A stretch of 64,000 bases of DNA from Lewinellaceae bacterium (GTDB lineage: Bacteria > Bacteroidota > Bacteroidia > Chitinophagales > Saprospiraceae): the NCBI GenBank assembly GCA_020636105.1, contig JACJYL010000001.1, positions 372,001-436,000 on the forward strand. Reading direction: 5' to 3'. The notes beneath the pieces were generated by a model. That model did no database searches, was not told where the DNA came from, and was given only the letters and a program-made list of their open reading frames with translations. The position numbers were made by a program, and so were the translations under genes. Every line of letters starts with the position of its first letter. Positions within the stretch are counted from its first letter, which is position 1. Shown piece after piece: positions 52,073 to 60,824 of the stretch.

Positions 52073-54136
52073 TCATAACTCAATTTTCCTTCCAAATGTC
52101 CTGAGGATTAAATACATCACGCCAAACCCGGCAAACAGGATCAGGGTACAGATCAGCCATCCGCCGCCCAACAAGGCTGAGATGGTTCCGGAAAGAACAC
52201 TTACCCCGCCAACGGTCAGGGCGTAAGGCAACTGCGTTCTGACGTGCTCAATGTGTTTGCAATCCGAGGCAAGAGAACTCAGGATAGTGGTATCCGATAT
52301 CGGAGAACAGTGATCGCCTAAAACGGAGGCCGCCAGCACTACTGCAATAACGTTCAGTAAAATTTCCAAAGAAGCCTCGTTGTCCATACCGGCGCTTTGG
52401 CATACGGCCCAGGCGGTCGGAATGGCAATCGGGTATAAAATAGCCATGGTACTCCAGCTTGAACCGGTGGAAAAAGAAATCAGCGCAGCCAATACAAAAA
52501 TAATGGCCGGCAATAGGTAAGGGTTAATGCTGTCGGCCAGGGCAGAGGTGAGAAATTCTGCCGTATGCAACACATCGGTGGTGCCGGCGAGGGACCAGGC
52601 CAAAGTTAATATAATGATGGCGGGAAGCATCGTTTTGAATCCGGTGGTCATGGTGTTGATGGTGTCTGGCAATTTCATGATACGACTTACTATAGTAAGA
52701 AAAATCGCCACCACCAAACCACTGATCGAAGCCCAGATCAGAGCCACATAAGAGTCTGCACTACCAATTAGTTTGCCGAGTTTCAGGAAGAAACCCGCTC
52801 CACCATTTGGAAATAAAACATTCATATTCCCCCAAACCTCTCCCCAGCTATGGGCGATAATTCCTCTACTGCCTAATTCAGCACTCAGGGAAGTGATTCC
52901 TGTATCAACCAATCCGAAAAGGGTCATGAAAATTACTACCAGGACCGGTAAAGCCGCATTGTACCACTTCAATGGTGCACCTTTTACAGGGGTTAGATCC
53001 TCCATTTCTTCAGTAAGTCCCGTTTCGGTTTGTGGGGGAGCTACCTGACCTGTATCATTGGCTCTTTTTTCAGCTTTGAGCATTGGACCATATTCTCTTC
53101 CCATCCAGATCACCATTAGCATAAAAACCAGCGTTAGCACCGGGTAAAAAGAATATTTCAGGGAGTGAAAAAACACTGTGTAGGGAGTGAGTCCCAGTTC
53201 TGTCATGATTCCGATTTTATGCATCCCGTCGTCAATATAGGTGAGCTCCGCGCCAATCCAGGTAGTAATGAAGGCTACCGAGGCCACAGGGGCTGCCGTA
53301 CTATCGACGATATAGGCCAGTTTTTCTCTTGAAATTTTAAACCGGTCGGTTACCGAACGCATGGTATTTCCTACGATGAGCGTATTGGCATAATCATCGA
53401 AAAAGATGGCTACGCCAAGAAACCAGGTGACCAATTGGGCACTTTTTCGGGTCGTCGCAAATTTTGCCAGTACATTAACGACTCCTGCCATGCCGCCGTT
53501 TCGGGAAATGACGGCCACCATGGCACCGATCAAAAGGGAAAAGATAATCACCGACATGTGGCCGCTATCCACCAGTGCCGAAATAATATATTTTCGAACC
53601 ACCTCGAAAAGACTCATGAGGAAGTAATAGATTGAATCTATCCGCAAGCCGCCGGCGATAAAAGCCCCGGCGAAAATGCCTACGAAAAGAGACGATACCA
53701 CTTCTTTGAATAAAAGGGCAAGAAAGATAGCAATGAGCGGCGGCAGAATGGAGAACCAGAAAGGAATATGTCTGAATCGGAACGAACCGTCTGACCGGGC
53801 GGCAATGTGGTATAATTTGTTGCCTTTTTCCGTATGGAACAACAACAATTCCCCTTTGGCGTCTGTGTTAATTGGTAGTTTGGCAATACCGTTTTCGAAG
53901 ATCAATTCACGGCTTTCCCCACCAATATCGATGGAGGATTTTCCATTGAGCGAACCCGATCGAAATTCGAGATTTCCTGCATTGGTGGTTACCTCGTAAT
54001 CCTCTAAGGTCACTTGAGGAATTTGTACTTCAACAGGCGCAATGGTAATTTGTGTGGAATCTTCCGGGCTTTGAGCGATGGAATTGAATGACAGACTACA
54101 AATGCCCAAAAAAGAAAGCAAATAGCGGATTTTCAT
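52073..54136 (-). CDS. NhaC-type Na+/H+ antiporter with extracytoplasmic N-terminal domain
   Basis: 687 residues. Signal-like N-terminus (ends LSFNSIAQS), then about 100 residues of beta-rich, non-membrane sequence with VTLEDYEVTTNAG and LLLFHTEKGNKLYHIAARSDG. The NhaC-family antiporter follows from about residue 130, with 11-13 helices and typical AIFFDDYANTLIVGNTMRSV and SSLASDCKHIEH blocks. The antiporter exchanges Na+ for H+. The N-terminal extracytoplasmic extension is an addition to the basic NhaC fold. Confidence 0.85.
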   Translation of the reverse strand: MKIRYLLSFLGICSLSFNSIAQSPEDSTQITIAPVEVQIPQVTLEDYEVTTNAGNLEFRSGSLNGKSSIDIGGESRELIFENGIAKLPINTDAKGELLLFHTEKGNKLYHIAARSDGSFRFRHIPFWFSILPPLIAIFLALLFKEVVSSLFVGIFAGAFIAGGLRIDSIYYFLMSLFEVVRKYIISALVDSGHMSVIIFSLLIGAMVAVISRNGGMAGVVNVLAKFATTRKSAQLVTWFLGVAIFFDDYANTLIVGNTMRSVTDRFKISREKLAYIVDSTAAPVASVAFITTWIGAELTYIDDGMHKIGIMTELGLTPYTVFFHSLKYSFYPVLTLVFMLMVIWMGREYGPMLKAEKRANDTGQVAPPQTETGLTEEMEDLTPVKGAPLKWYNAALPVLVVIFMTLFGLVDTGITSLSAELGSRGIIAHSWGEVWGNMNVLFPNGGAGFFLKLGKLIGSADSYVALIWASISGLVVAIFLTIVSRIMKLPDTINTMTTGFKTMLPAIIILTLAWSLAGTTDVLHTAEFLTSALADSINPYLLPAIIFVLAALISFSTGSSWSTMAILYPIAIPTAWAVCQSAGMDNEASLEILLNVIAVVLAASVLGDHCSPISDTTILSSLASDCKHIEHVRTQLPYALTVGGVSVLSGTISALLGGGWLICTLILFAGFGVMYLILRTFGRKIEL

Positions 54137-54256
54137 AAGCGGATTTTATAAATTTGGTGTTTGTTGTTTATGCCGGGAGTAATGGGTGGAATTAGGAATG
54201 ATCATAATTCAAATCCAAGAAACGAATATTCCTCGATTTGTCAAAATAATAGAGAA

Positions 54257-56584
54257 ATGAATAAAATGAAGCGCTTTTTCAAGTATCCCAAAAACGTGGT
54301 GAATTCTTATTTGTACAGCCTTTTTCGGGGTTATTACCACCTCAGATTACAGGTATTAAGCTTTAGCCCGATCATTATAATGCTTGTTTTCAGTCAACAG
54401 GCCTTTTCCCAGTTAACCGGCCGATTGGATATCGACTTTATTGTCGATGGAAATCAATTGGCCACCCCTTTGACGGGCGGACTCAACGCACCCCAACTTT
54501 CCGAGGTTGACTTCAATAATGACGGGATGCAGGATCTTTACATTTTTGACCGGATAGGAAATCGCCATCTCACCTTTTTAAATACAGGAGGAGAAGATTA
54601 TGAATACGCACCGGAATACGAAGAGAATTTTCCTCCTGTCACAGGCTGGATCTTATTGCGGGATTTTGACGGAGACCACATCATGGATATTTTTGCTTAT
54701 TCCGATGCGATTGTAAGCGGGGTCATGGTTTTTAAAGGGGAATATGAAGCGGGTAAAATAAAATTCGTCCGGCATAATTTTAATGAATTGCTCAACATTA
54801 TTTTTATTCCCTTACAAACAGGAGGGAGTACCCAACTTTATGTCAGTGAAGTTGATGTGCCGGCCATAGATGACATCGACTGTGATGGAGACCTGGACAT
54901 TATGACCTTCAGCGTTGCCGGAGGATATATTGACTGGTATCGGAACACTTCGGTGGAGAGCGGGTTTGGAATGGATAGTCTGCGTTACGTCCTGGAAACA
55001 AATTGCTGGGGCGGTGTTTTTGAAAGCGGCATTTCCAATGAAATTAACCTCTCCGGTGGTGCCGGGGATTGTTATGAAGGCTTTCAGGACGAGTCGGTGG
55101 AAGAACGCCATTCCGGATCCACTTTACTTACTTTTGACCGAAATAATGACGGTAAAAAAGAACTTTCTCTGGGGGACATCTCGTTTTCAAACATCATATT
55201 GTTGAACAATGGCGGCAATTGTGGAGAAGCCTGGTTTAATGCCCAGGAAGGCAATTTTCCTGCAGAGGATGTGGCCGTGGATATTCCTGTTTTTCCATCG
55301 AGTTATTACCTTGATGTGGATCATGACGGAATTAAGGATTTCCTGGCGGCTCCTAATTCTACCGCTGCCGCGGAAGATTATAACGCTTTATGGTTTTATA
55401 AGAATACCACTTCTAATGAATATCCGTCTTTCCAGTTGCAAAAGAAAAATTTTCTCATAGACGAAATGCTGGACTTTGGCTCCGGAGCACAACCGGCACT
55501 TGTCGATTACAATGCAGATGGTTTATTGGACCTGGTGGTGGGCAACTATTCCTATTTTGTTCCATTCGGCGACAGGGATCCCCGGTTGTTTCTGTTTTTA
55601 AATACGGGAACCGCTACTAATCCAGCGTTTACACTGGAAGATGATGACTTTCTGAATATGAGCCTGTTTTCTCAAAGTTCCTACAATTATGCACCCACCT
55701 TTGGCGATTTGGACGGGGATGGGGATATGGATATTCTTATAGGGGAACAATATGGTCAGTTATTTTACGGAGAAAACACGGCAGGACCGGGAAACCCCGT
55801 GAACATTCCATCGGTCACTTACAATTACCTGGGCATCAATGTCGGACAGGCCAGTGTGCCGCAGATCATTGACCTGAACAGGGATGGTTTGAAGGATTTG
55901 GTCATCGGTGAAAAAAATGGGAACATAAATTATCTTGTCAATACGGGTACTACTACCTCGCCAGTTTTCAATCCCGATCCGGCAATGCCGCCAAATATTT
56001 TTTACCTGGGAACCGTCGATACCCGTATTCCTGGATATTCTACGGGTCATTCTGCTCCTTTTATCATCGATACCGAAACAGACGGCTACAGGCTCTATAC
56101 AGGTTCCGAAATTGGCAGGATTGAGGTTTATGGAAATATTGACGGAAACCTGGGAGGGACTTTTTCCACCCAGACAGAAACTTTCGGTGGCTTGGCAGAG
56201 GGGATTCGCACGCATCTGGTGTTGGAAGATCTGAATGAGGATGGTTTTTTGGATTTAATTCTCGGCAATTTTTCGGGAGGACTGGAGATTTTCGGAACGG
56301 ATATTCCAAAGTATATCAATGTTTCTAATGAAGAGGTGGCTGATGTGGATGGCTTGAGGATATTCCCAAATCCGGCCGATGAAAAAATCATCATTTCAAC
56401 AAACCATTCTTCTGGTGAATTAATAGAAGTTGAGCTATATGACCTTACCGGAAAAAAACTCCTGACCAGCAAATGGTCAGGAGTTTCCCAAGCCATTGAT
56501 GTATCAACATTACCCCCGGCCATTTATGTGGTTAAAGTTTTACGGGGGCACCAAATAAGGGTAGAAAAAATAATAGTTGAGTAA
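54257..56584 (+). CDS. Secreted VCBS/FG-GAP repeat protein with T9SS sorting domain
   Basis: 775 residues from the ATG at 54257; the upstream TTG gives an odd leader. Long signal region (about 1-52, ending VFSQQAFSQ). About nine calcium-binding VCBS/FG-GAP loops, for example DFNNDGMQDLYIF, DIDCDGDLDIMTF, DYNADGLLDLVVGNYS, DLDGDGDMDILIGE and DLNEDGFLDLILGNFSG, fold as a beta-propeller. The last 75 residues (LRIFPNPADEKIIIST to RVEKIIVE) form a type-A T9SS C-terminal sorting domain. It is expected to be exported across the outer membrane by T9SS and stay surface-bound. Confidence 0.9.
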   Translation: MNKMKRFFKYPKNVVNSYLYSLFRGYYHLRLQVLSFSPIIIMLVFSQQAFSQLTGRLDIDFIVDGNQLATPLTGGLNAPQLSEVDFNNDGMQDLYIFDRIGNRHLTFLNTGGEDYEYAPEYEENFPPVTGWILLRDFDGDHIMDIFAYSDAIVSGVMVFKGEYEAGKIKFVRHNFNELLNIIFIPLQTGGSTQLYVSEVDVPAIDDIDCDGDLDIMTFSVAGGYIDWYRNTSVESGFGMDSLRYVLETNCWGGVFESGISNEINLSGGAGDCYEGFQDESVEERHSGSTLLTFDRNNDGKKELSLGDISFSNIILLNNGGNCGEAWFNAQEGNFPAEDVAVDIPVFPSSYYLDVDHDGIKDFLAAPNSTAAAEDYNALWFYKNTTSNEYPSFQLQKKNFLIDEMLDFGSGAQPALVDYNADGLLDLVVGNYSYFVPFGDRDPRLFLFLNTGTATNPAFTLEDDDFLNMSLFSQSSYNYAPTFGDLDGDGDMDILIGEQYGQLFYGENTAGPGNPVNIPSVTYNYLGINVGQASVPQIIDLNRDGLKDLVIGEKNGNINYLVNTGTTTSPVFNPDPAMPPNIFYLGTVDTRIPGYSTGHSAPFIIDTETDGYRLYTGSEIGRIEVYGNIDGNLGGTFSTQTETFGGLAEGIRTHLVLEDLNEDGFLDLILGNFSGGLEIFGTDIPKYINVSNEEVADVDGLRIFPNPADEKIIISTNHSSGELIEVELYDLTGKKLLTSKWSGVSQAIDVSTLPPAIYVVKVLRGHQIRVEKIIVE

Positions 56585-56623
56585 AATCACCAAAATAATG
56601 GTGCAAAGGATTAAAATTTGTTT

Positions 56624-56631
56624 TACCTTTG
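56624..56631 (+). promoter_or_regulatory. Candidate promoter -7 box of a possible small RNA
   Basis: TACCTTTG matches the Bacteroidota TAnnTTTG box. No gene follows on this strand before the terminator at 56693, so a short transcript (about 56638-56724) is the obvious product if this promoter is real. The TTTG just 3 bases upstream is too close to be a -33 box. Confidence 0.35.
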
Positions 56632-56637
56632 CGTTAT

Positions 56638-56724
56638 TATATTTAGAAGATAATTTTATCAAAGATAGTTTTCATTTGGTTTTTTGGGGTTGGAGCCTCC
56701 CACAATGGGAGGCTCTTTTTTTTT
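56638..56724 (+). ncRNA. Candidate small RNA
   Basis: If transcription starts at about 56638 from the -7 box at 56624-56631, it ends in the strong terminator at 56693-56724, giving an RNA of about 87 bases. It contains a purine-rich 5' part and no reading frame. It could instead be just the trailing 3' end of the T9SS gene. Confidence 0.25.
56693..56724 (+). terminator. Rho-independent terminator
   Basis: A perfect 10-bp stem (GAGCCTCCCA / TGGGAGGCTC) with a CAA loop is followed by a run of 9 T. It lies 109 bases past the T9SS-cargo gene stop. It may serve that gene or a small RNA. Confidence 0.9.
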
Positions 56725-56749
56725 ATTCCTGAATAGTTTACGATTTTTA

Positions 56750-56856
56750 CGCCCGGAGGGGAAACTCGCACCACGCCTTGCGGCACACGCACCTGAAATG
56801 TGCACGTCTACCAACCTGCCTACTGACCGTAGGGAGGTAGGTTCCGCCACTCCGGC
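56750..56856 (-). pseudogene. Broken tRNA-Leu copy with a palindromic insertion
   Basis: Matches the functional tRNA-Leu(CAG) at 56921-57002 over the acceptor, variable and anticodon arms (GCGGCACACGCACCTGAAAT-like stretch). It carries a 27-bp insertion (56815-56841) in the D-loop, itself a palindrome (CCTGCCT at one end and AGGTAGG at the other). Its T-arm is broken (GGGGACTCGAACCCCC becomes GGGAAACTCGCACCAC), so it cannot work. It likely arose by partial duplication of the neighbour. Confidence 0.8.
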
Positions 56857-56882
56857 AGTTGTTTTTCATCCGTTCAGTAAAA

Positions 56883-56915
56883 TAAAAAAAGCCCAACCAG
56901 AAATATGATTGAGCT
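56883..56915 (-). terminator. Terminator after tRNA-Leu(CAG)
   Basis: On the minus strand a 7-bp stem (AGCTCAA / TTGGGCT) is followed by seven T. It lies 6 bases past the 3' end of the functional tRNA-Leu and separates it from the broken copy. Confidence 0.75.
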
Positions 56916-56920
56916 TTTCG

Positions 56921-57002
56921 TGCCCGGAGGGGGACTCGAACCCCCACGCCTTGCGGCACACGCACCTGAAACGTGCACGTCTACCAATTCCGCCACCCGG
57001 GC
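56921..57002 (-). tRNA. tRNA-Leu (anticodon CAG)
   Basis: 82 nt cloverleaf on the minus strand: acceptor GCCCGGG paired with CCGGGC and a discriminator A, D-arm GCGGAATTGGTAGAC, anticodon stem CACGT / GCGTG around loop TTCAGGT (anticodon CAG), a long variable arm typical of tRNA-Leu, and T-arm GGGGGTTCGAGTCCCCC. No CCA encoded. It is 165 bases upstream of the tRNA-Leu(CAA) 3' end on the same strand. Confidence 0.95.
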
Positions 57003-57126
57003 CTTTTTGTATTGGAAGCGCAAATATGAACAATTTTTAAGTTAATTGCAAATAACTTTTCAGGGAAAAAATTAAAGTTTTTTTTGACCTTACTTTTCAT
57101 TAGGAATTAAGCCAGTACACTAATAC

Positions 57127-57158
57127 AAAAGCCCAAACCTTGGATTAAGATTTGGGCT
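57127..57158 (-). terminator. Terminator after tRNA-Leu(CAA)
   Basis: On the minus strand an 8-bp stem (AGCCCAAA / TTTGGGCT) with a 13-base loop is followed by a short T-run. It lies between the two tRNA-Leu genes, so each is likely its own unit. Confidence 0.7.
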
Positions 57159-57167
57159 CTAATTTTG

Positions 57168-57251
57168 TACCGACGGGGGGAATCGAACCCCCACTCACTT
57201 GCGTGAACTGGATTTTGAATCCAGCGCGTCTACCAATTCCGCCACGTCGGC
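57168..57251 (-). tRNA. tRNA-Leu (anticodon CAA)
   Basis: 84 nt on the minus strand: acceptor GCCGACG paired with CGTCGGT (one G-T pair), D-arm GCGGAATTGGTAGAC, anticodon stem CTGGA/TCCAG around TTCAAAA (anticodon CAA), long variable arm, T-arm GGGGGTTCGATTCCCCC and discriminator A. No CCA encoded. Confidence 0.95.
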
Positions 57252-57279
57252 TCAGTACTATTTAATTGATAACTTTCTA

Positions 57280-57807
57280 TCAACGGGACGCAAATGTAGC
57301 TAATTTTTCAGAAATTCGCAACAAGTAGCGTTTTTTTAGATAATAATTTTTGACCTCTAAAAGTTCCTCTTCCGAAGCTTCTGTTATGGTCTTTTTTTTC
57401 AGTATGGAAGCTACTTCATTACGCAATTGATTTTCAATTTGTTGTAGTTCATTTTTTGATTCTTCCAATATTTCCGGTGAAAAATCAAACTCCAGTTCCA
57501 TCAGTTTTTCATTAAAATCCATCATATCCATCAGGAAGTCCTGCGGGATGTCGTTTTTATTTTCCTCCGTGAGAATTTTTTCAGACTCAAGGATATATTT
57601 CATCCTTAAGTCTTCATCCGACAGTACTTTATAGGCTTCATTGTTCAGACTTGATAATTTCAGGATTTCATCTTGTCTGGATTCAGATTCCTGGGTGAAA
57701 AAGTCAGGATGATATTGCTTGCTGTTGACAAGGTACTTTCTCCGGATTTCAGTCATATCCGGAGAAAAGGAAACGGGAATTTCATAAAATTTAAAATAAT
57801 CCATCAT
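57280..57807 (-). CDS. hscB: FeS co-chaperone HscB (J-domain protein)
   Basis: 175 residues from the ATG at 57807 (MMDYFKFYEIPVSFSPDM); an in-frame ATG 21 bases further upstream is less likely. N-terminal J-domain with the HPD motif (YHPDFF) and a C-terminal helical HscB domain (FLMDMMDFNEKLMELEFD). HscB targets IscU to the HscA chaperone, whose gene lies at 8204-10063, far away in this window. rseP is directly upstream on the same strand. Confidence 0.88.
   Translation of the reverse strand: MMDYFKFYEIPVSFSPDMTEIRRKYLVNSKQYHPDFFTQESESRQDEILKLSSLNNEAYKVLSDEDLRMKYILESEKILTEENKNDIPQDFLMDMMDFNEKLMELEFDFSPEILEESKNELQQIENQLRNEVASILKKKTITEASEEELLEVKNYYLKKRYLLRISEKLATFASR
57291..57321 (-). promoter_or_regulatory. 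Candidate promoter for tRNA-Leu(CAA)
   Basis: On the minus strand TTG (57321-57319) and TACATTTG (57298-57291) are 20 bases apart, matching the Bacteroidota -33/-7 layout. They lie about 40 bases upstream of the tRNA 5' end. The boxes fall inside the hscB 3' end. Confidence 0.5.
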
Positions 57808-57837
57808 ACTCCTGTCTTCAATCAACATTCTTTAATC

Positions 57838-59163
57838 CTAAAACCACGCCCGTACAATATCAAGTCCATTGGCATAAAGCAAAAGCCCTAAAACGAGCAC
57901 GAAGCCAATCGTGTTGGCAACTTCAATGACCTTATCGCTTGGTTTTATACCGGTGACTACTTCAAAAATGAGAAACATCACGTACCCGCCGTCCAGCGCA
58001 GGAATCGGCAATAAATTCATAAAGGCCAGGATAAGAGATAAAATGGCCGTCATGAGCCAGAACCGTTCCCAGTTCCACTGGGCTCCGAACATCTTGCCTA
58101 TTGAGGCAAACCCTCCGAGGCTTTCAGAGGCGTCAATATTGCCCCGGAACATCTGCCCGAAAGCTTTTAGCTGGGTAGTTAAAAAGCTGATTCCTTTGGT
58201 GAATCCTGCGGGAATAGAGGCTCCAAAAGTATAATCGATTCGTTCAAATTCGAATCCGATTGGAGCCACCCCAATCGTACCATTTTTAGTGGTGGTCATA
58301 TTAAAGCTCAAGGTGTCCGTTTGATTGCGAATCACCCCTACCTTGACGGGAGTTTCCTTGAGGCCTCCTACCGCTTTGGCAAATTCATGGAAATAAGGTA
58401 CCGATTGATCATTCAGGCTAATAATGCGGTCATTTTTTAGCATACCGGCTTTATCAGCAGGAGAATCCGTTATTATACTGTCTGCGATAAATAACATCCT
58501 CGGCCCAAAGATGGCTTTATCCTTATTGTCGTGGCTGATCAGTTTATTGGCCCATTCATCACTTACGGGAAGATCGATCACTTCATTATTCCTGTTCACC
58601 TTAATATGATCTGCATTCTCAATGCTTATGGCATGAATGAGCTGGCGATCGTTAAACTGGTCAAAAGGCGTATCGCCAATGCTAATGATCTTATCTCCAT
58701 CCTGCAAGCCAAGTTCCATCCCTAATGAATCGACATAAATGCCTTCTGTCACCTTATCCGCGGGAAGATATTCTTCGCCCCACACCCAAAGCACCATACC
58801 GTAGATGAAAAATCCTAATATAAAATTCACCGTTACGCCCCCAAGCATAATAATGAGTCGTTGCCAGGCCGGTTTGGTCCTGAACTCCCAGGGTTGGGGA
58901 GGTTGGGCCATTTGTTCTTTATCAAAACTTTCATCGATCATGCCGGCAATTTTGACATATCCTCCCAGGGGAAGCCATCCGATGCCATATTCGGTTTCAC
59001 CAATCTTCTTTTTGAAAAGGGAAAAACCTGCGTCAAAAAATAAATAAAATTTTTCAACACGGGTGCCAAACAATCTCGCCGGGATAAAATGTCCCATTTC
59101 ATGCAGAATAATCAGTATTGAGAGACTGAGCACCAATTGACCGATCATTATTAATATATCCAT
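57838..59163 (-). CDS. rseP: RIP metalloprotease RseP (site-2 protease)
   Basis: 441 residues. Zinc-protease motif HEMGH is at about 21-25 and the second metal motif NLLPIPALDGG is near the C-terminus. Two PDZ domains lie between (about 120-330). The protein cleaves membrane anti-sigma factors or other signal proteins within the bilayer. It is upstream of hscB, 30 bases apart. Confidence 0.95.
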   Translation of the reverse strand: MDILIMIGQLVLSLSILIILHEMGHFIPARLFGTRVEKFYLFFDAGFSLFKKKIGETEYGIGWLPLGGYVKIAGMIDESFDKEQMAQPPQPWEFRTKPAWQRLIIMLGGVTVNFILGFFIYGMVLWVWGEEYLPADKVTEGIYVDSLGMELGLQDGDKIISIGDTPFDQFNDRQLIHAISIENADHIKVNRNNEVIDLPVSDEWANKLISHDNKDKAIFGPRMLFIADSIITDSPADKAGMLKNDRIISLNDQSVPYFHEFAKAVGGLKETPVKVGVIRNQTDTLSFNMTTTKNGTIGVAPIGFEFERIDYTFGASIPAGFTKGISFLTTQLKAFGQMFRGNIDASESLGGFASIGKMFGAQWNWERFWLMTAILSLILAFMNLLPIPALDGGYVMFLIFEVVTGIKPSDKVIEVANTIGFVLVLGLLLYANGLDIVRAWF

Positions 59164-59235
59164 TCTAAGTATTCTTTATTAAACCTGTAAAACCAAAGAA
59201 ACAGGCATTTAATGACTTTTGTTGTGAAAGTGCCG

Positions 59236-59243
59236 CAAAAGTA
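59236..59243 (-). promoter_or_regulatory. Candidate promoter -7 box for rseP
   Basis: TACTTTTG on the minus strand matches TAnnTTTG and lies 73 bases before the rseP start. A possible TTTG -33 box at 59273-59270 is 26 bases away, longer than usual. Confidence 0.35.
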
Positions 59244-59308
59244 AGCCTTCTTTTGCAATTATTTCCCTTCAAATTTTAAAAAGACAGTAAGGAGATTAAA
59301 TTTGCAGC

Positions 59309-60010
59309 GTGAATATATTTTATTGCGACAATATTGAAGGTGACAACGCCCGCCTTAGTGAAGAAGAGGCTATCCATTGTTCCCGCGTGCTGCGCAAACG
59401 GGAAGGAGATGAAATTGTCATCATTGACGGAAAGGGTCTGATGTGTAAAGCCGTTTTGACCAGTGTGACCAAAAAAGGGTGCGAAGCACGGGTAGGAGAG
59501 GTGCTGCAAAAAGATAAAAAAAGAAATTTCCACCTGCACATTGCCATAGCTCCCACCAAGAATATAGATCGTATAGAGTGGTTCCTTGAAAAAGCAACGG
59601 AAATCGGCATTGACGAGGTAACCCTTTTGCTTTGCGAACATTCCGAAAGGAAAAATGTCCGCCTGGACCGGCTGGAAAAAATTGTGCTTTCAGCGGCGAA
59701 ACAATCGCTAAAAGCTAGGCTGCCCAAAATCAACGGGCTGATGCCTTTTTCGGAATTTGTCGGGCAATCTTTTGGCGATTCACGCAAATTCATGGGTTGG
59801 TGCGAAGAGGATGAACAAAAACTGCTCCGAGATCATTATCAACCGAAACAGAACGTATGTTTTCTCATAGGTCCCGAAGGAGGGTTCAGTTTGCAGGAGG
59901 TGGAAATGGCCCGAAGTCATGGTTTTGAAACCATAAGTTTCGGAGATAGCCGTCTTCGCACGGAAACTGCCGGACTGGTGGCCTGCCTTTCTGTTAATTT
60001 TGTGAATTAA
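59309..60010 (+). CDS. rsmE: 16S rRNA (uracil-1498-N3)-methyltransferase RsmE
   Basis: 233 residues from the GTG at 59309 (MNIFYCDNIEGDNARLSEEEA). An AAGGAG at 59289-59294 lies 14 bases upstream, a weak ribosome site. SPOUT-type C-terminal knot: EWFLEKATEIGIDEVTLLLCEHSER, LIGPEGGFSLQEVEMA and SFGDSRLRTETAG. It methylates U1498 of 16S rRNA. Divergent from rseP. Confidence 0.93.
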   Translation: MNIFYCDNIEGDNARLSEEEAIHCSRVLRKREGDEIVIIDGKGLMCKAVLTSVTKKGCEARVGEVLQKDKKRNFHLHIAIAPTKNIDRIEWFLEKATEIGIDEVTLLLCEHSERKNVRLDRLEKIVLSAAKQSLKARLPKINGLMPFSEFVGQSFGDSRKFMGWCEEDEQKLLRDHYQPKQNVCFLIGPEGGFSLQEVEMARSHGFETISFGDSRLRTETAGLVACLSVNFVN

Positions 60011-60137
60011 ATAACAGTAAAACGCATGAGGTGTCAAACATTTATTTCACCTTACTCGTTTTAAGAGGTACGTTGTGTGAAACCATTTAAAAAAACACAC
60101 GTTTTTTGTCAAAAGGAATAATTAAAATTTAACGCTA

Positions 60138-60812
60138 ATGAAATACTTCTTAATGCTGCCTGTTTTGGTCCTGATATCAGCTTTTTCTTTTGAATCGATT
60201 CACAGCAGCAGCGAACCCCCAACCCTTCAATTGGCACTGTTAAAATACAACGGTGGGGGAGATTGGTATGCCAATCCCACCTCTCTGCCAAATCTGGCGG
60301 CTTTCTGTAACGATAAACTGGGGATGAATTTTGAAAAGGACGAAGCGGTGGTTGAAGTGGGAAGTGCTGATCTTTTCAGTTATCCCTTTGTACACATGAC
60401 CGGCCACGGAAATGTGGTCTTTTCGGAAATGGAGGCTGATAACTTAAGGAATTACCTTAAGGGAGGTGGGTTTCTTCACATTGATGATAATTACGGCATG
60501 GATCCTTATATCAGGGTAGCAATGAAAAAAGTATTCCCGGAGCAGGATTTTATTGAATTGCCTTTTGAACATGAAATTTTCCACCAAAAGTTTGACTTCA
60601 AATCAGGGTTGCCCAAAATCCATGAACACGACGGAAAACCTCCGCGTGGATATGGTCTTTTCTGGGAAGGAAGACTCGTTTGCTTTTACACCTATGAATG
60701 TGACCTTGGAGATGGATGGGAAGACCCCGCTGTTCATAAAGATCCTGAGGCTACTCGTCGGATGGCTTTGCAAATGGGGGCCAACATCATCCAGTACGTA
60801 TTTGAGAAATAA
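60138..60812 (+). CDS. DUF4159 domain protein
   Basis: 224 residues with an N-terminal signal peptide-like segment (MKYFLMLPVLVLISAFSF). The DUF4159 body has LKYNGGGDWYANPTSLPNLAAF, FVHMTGHGNVVFSEMEADNLR, YLKGGGFLHIDDNYGMD and AYEC-like IFWEGRLVCFYTYECDLG. The family is widespread in Bacteroidota; function is unknown. Convergent with the TPMT-like gene. Confidence 0.85.
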   Translation: MKYFLMLPVLVLISAFSFESIHSSSEPPTLQLALLKYNGGGDWYANPTSLPNLAAFCNDKLGMNFEKDEAVVEVGSADLFSYPFVHMTGHGNVVFSEMEADNLRNYLKGGGFLHIDDNYGMDPYIRVAMKKVFPEQDFIELPFEHEIFHQKFDFKSGLPKIHEHDGKPPRGYGLFWEGRLVCFYTYECDLGDGWEDPAVHKDPEATRRMALQMGANIIQYVFEK

Positions 60813-60824
60813 ATCGGGCAGGCC

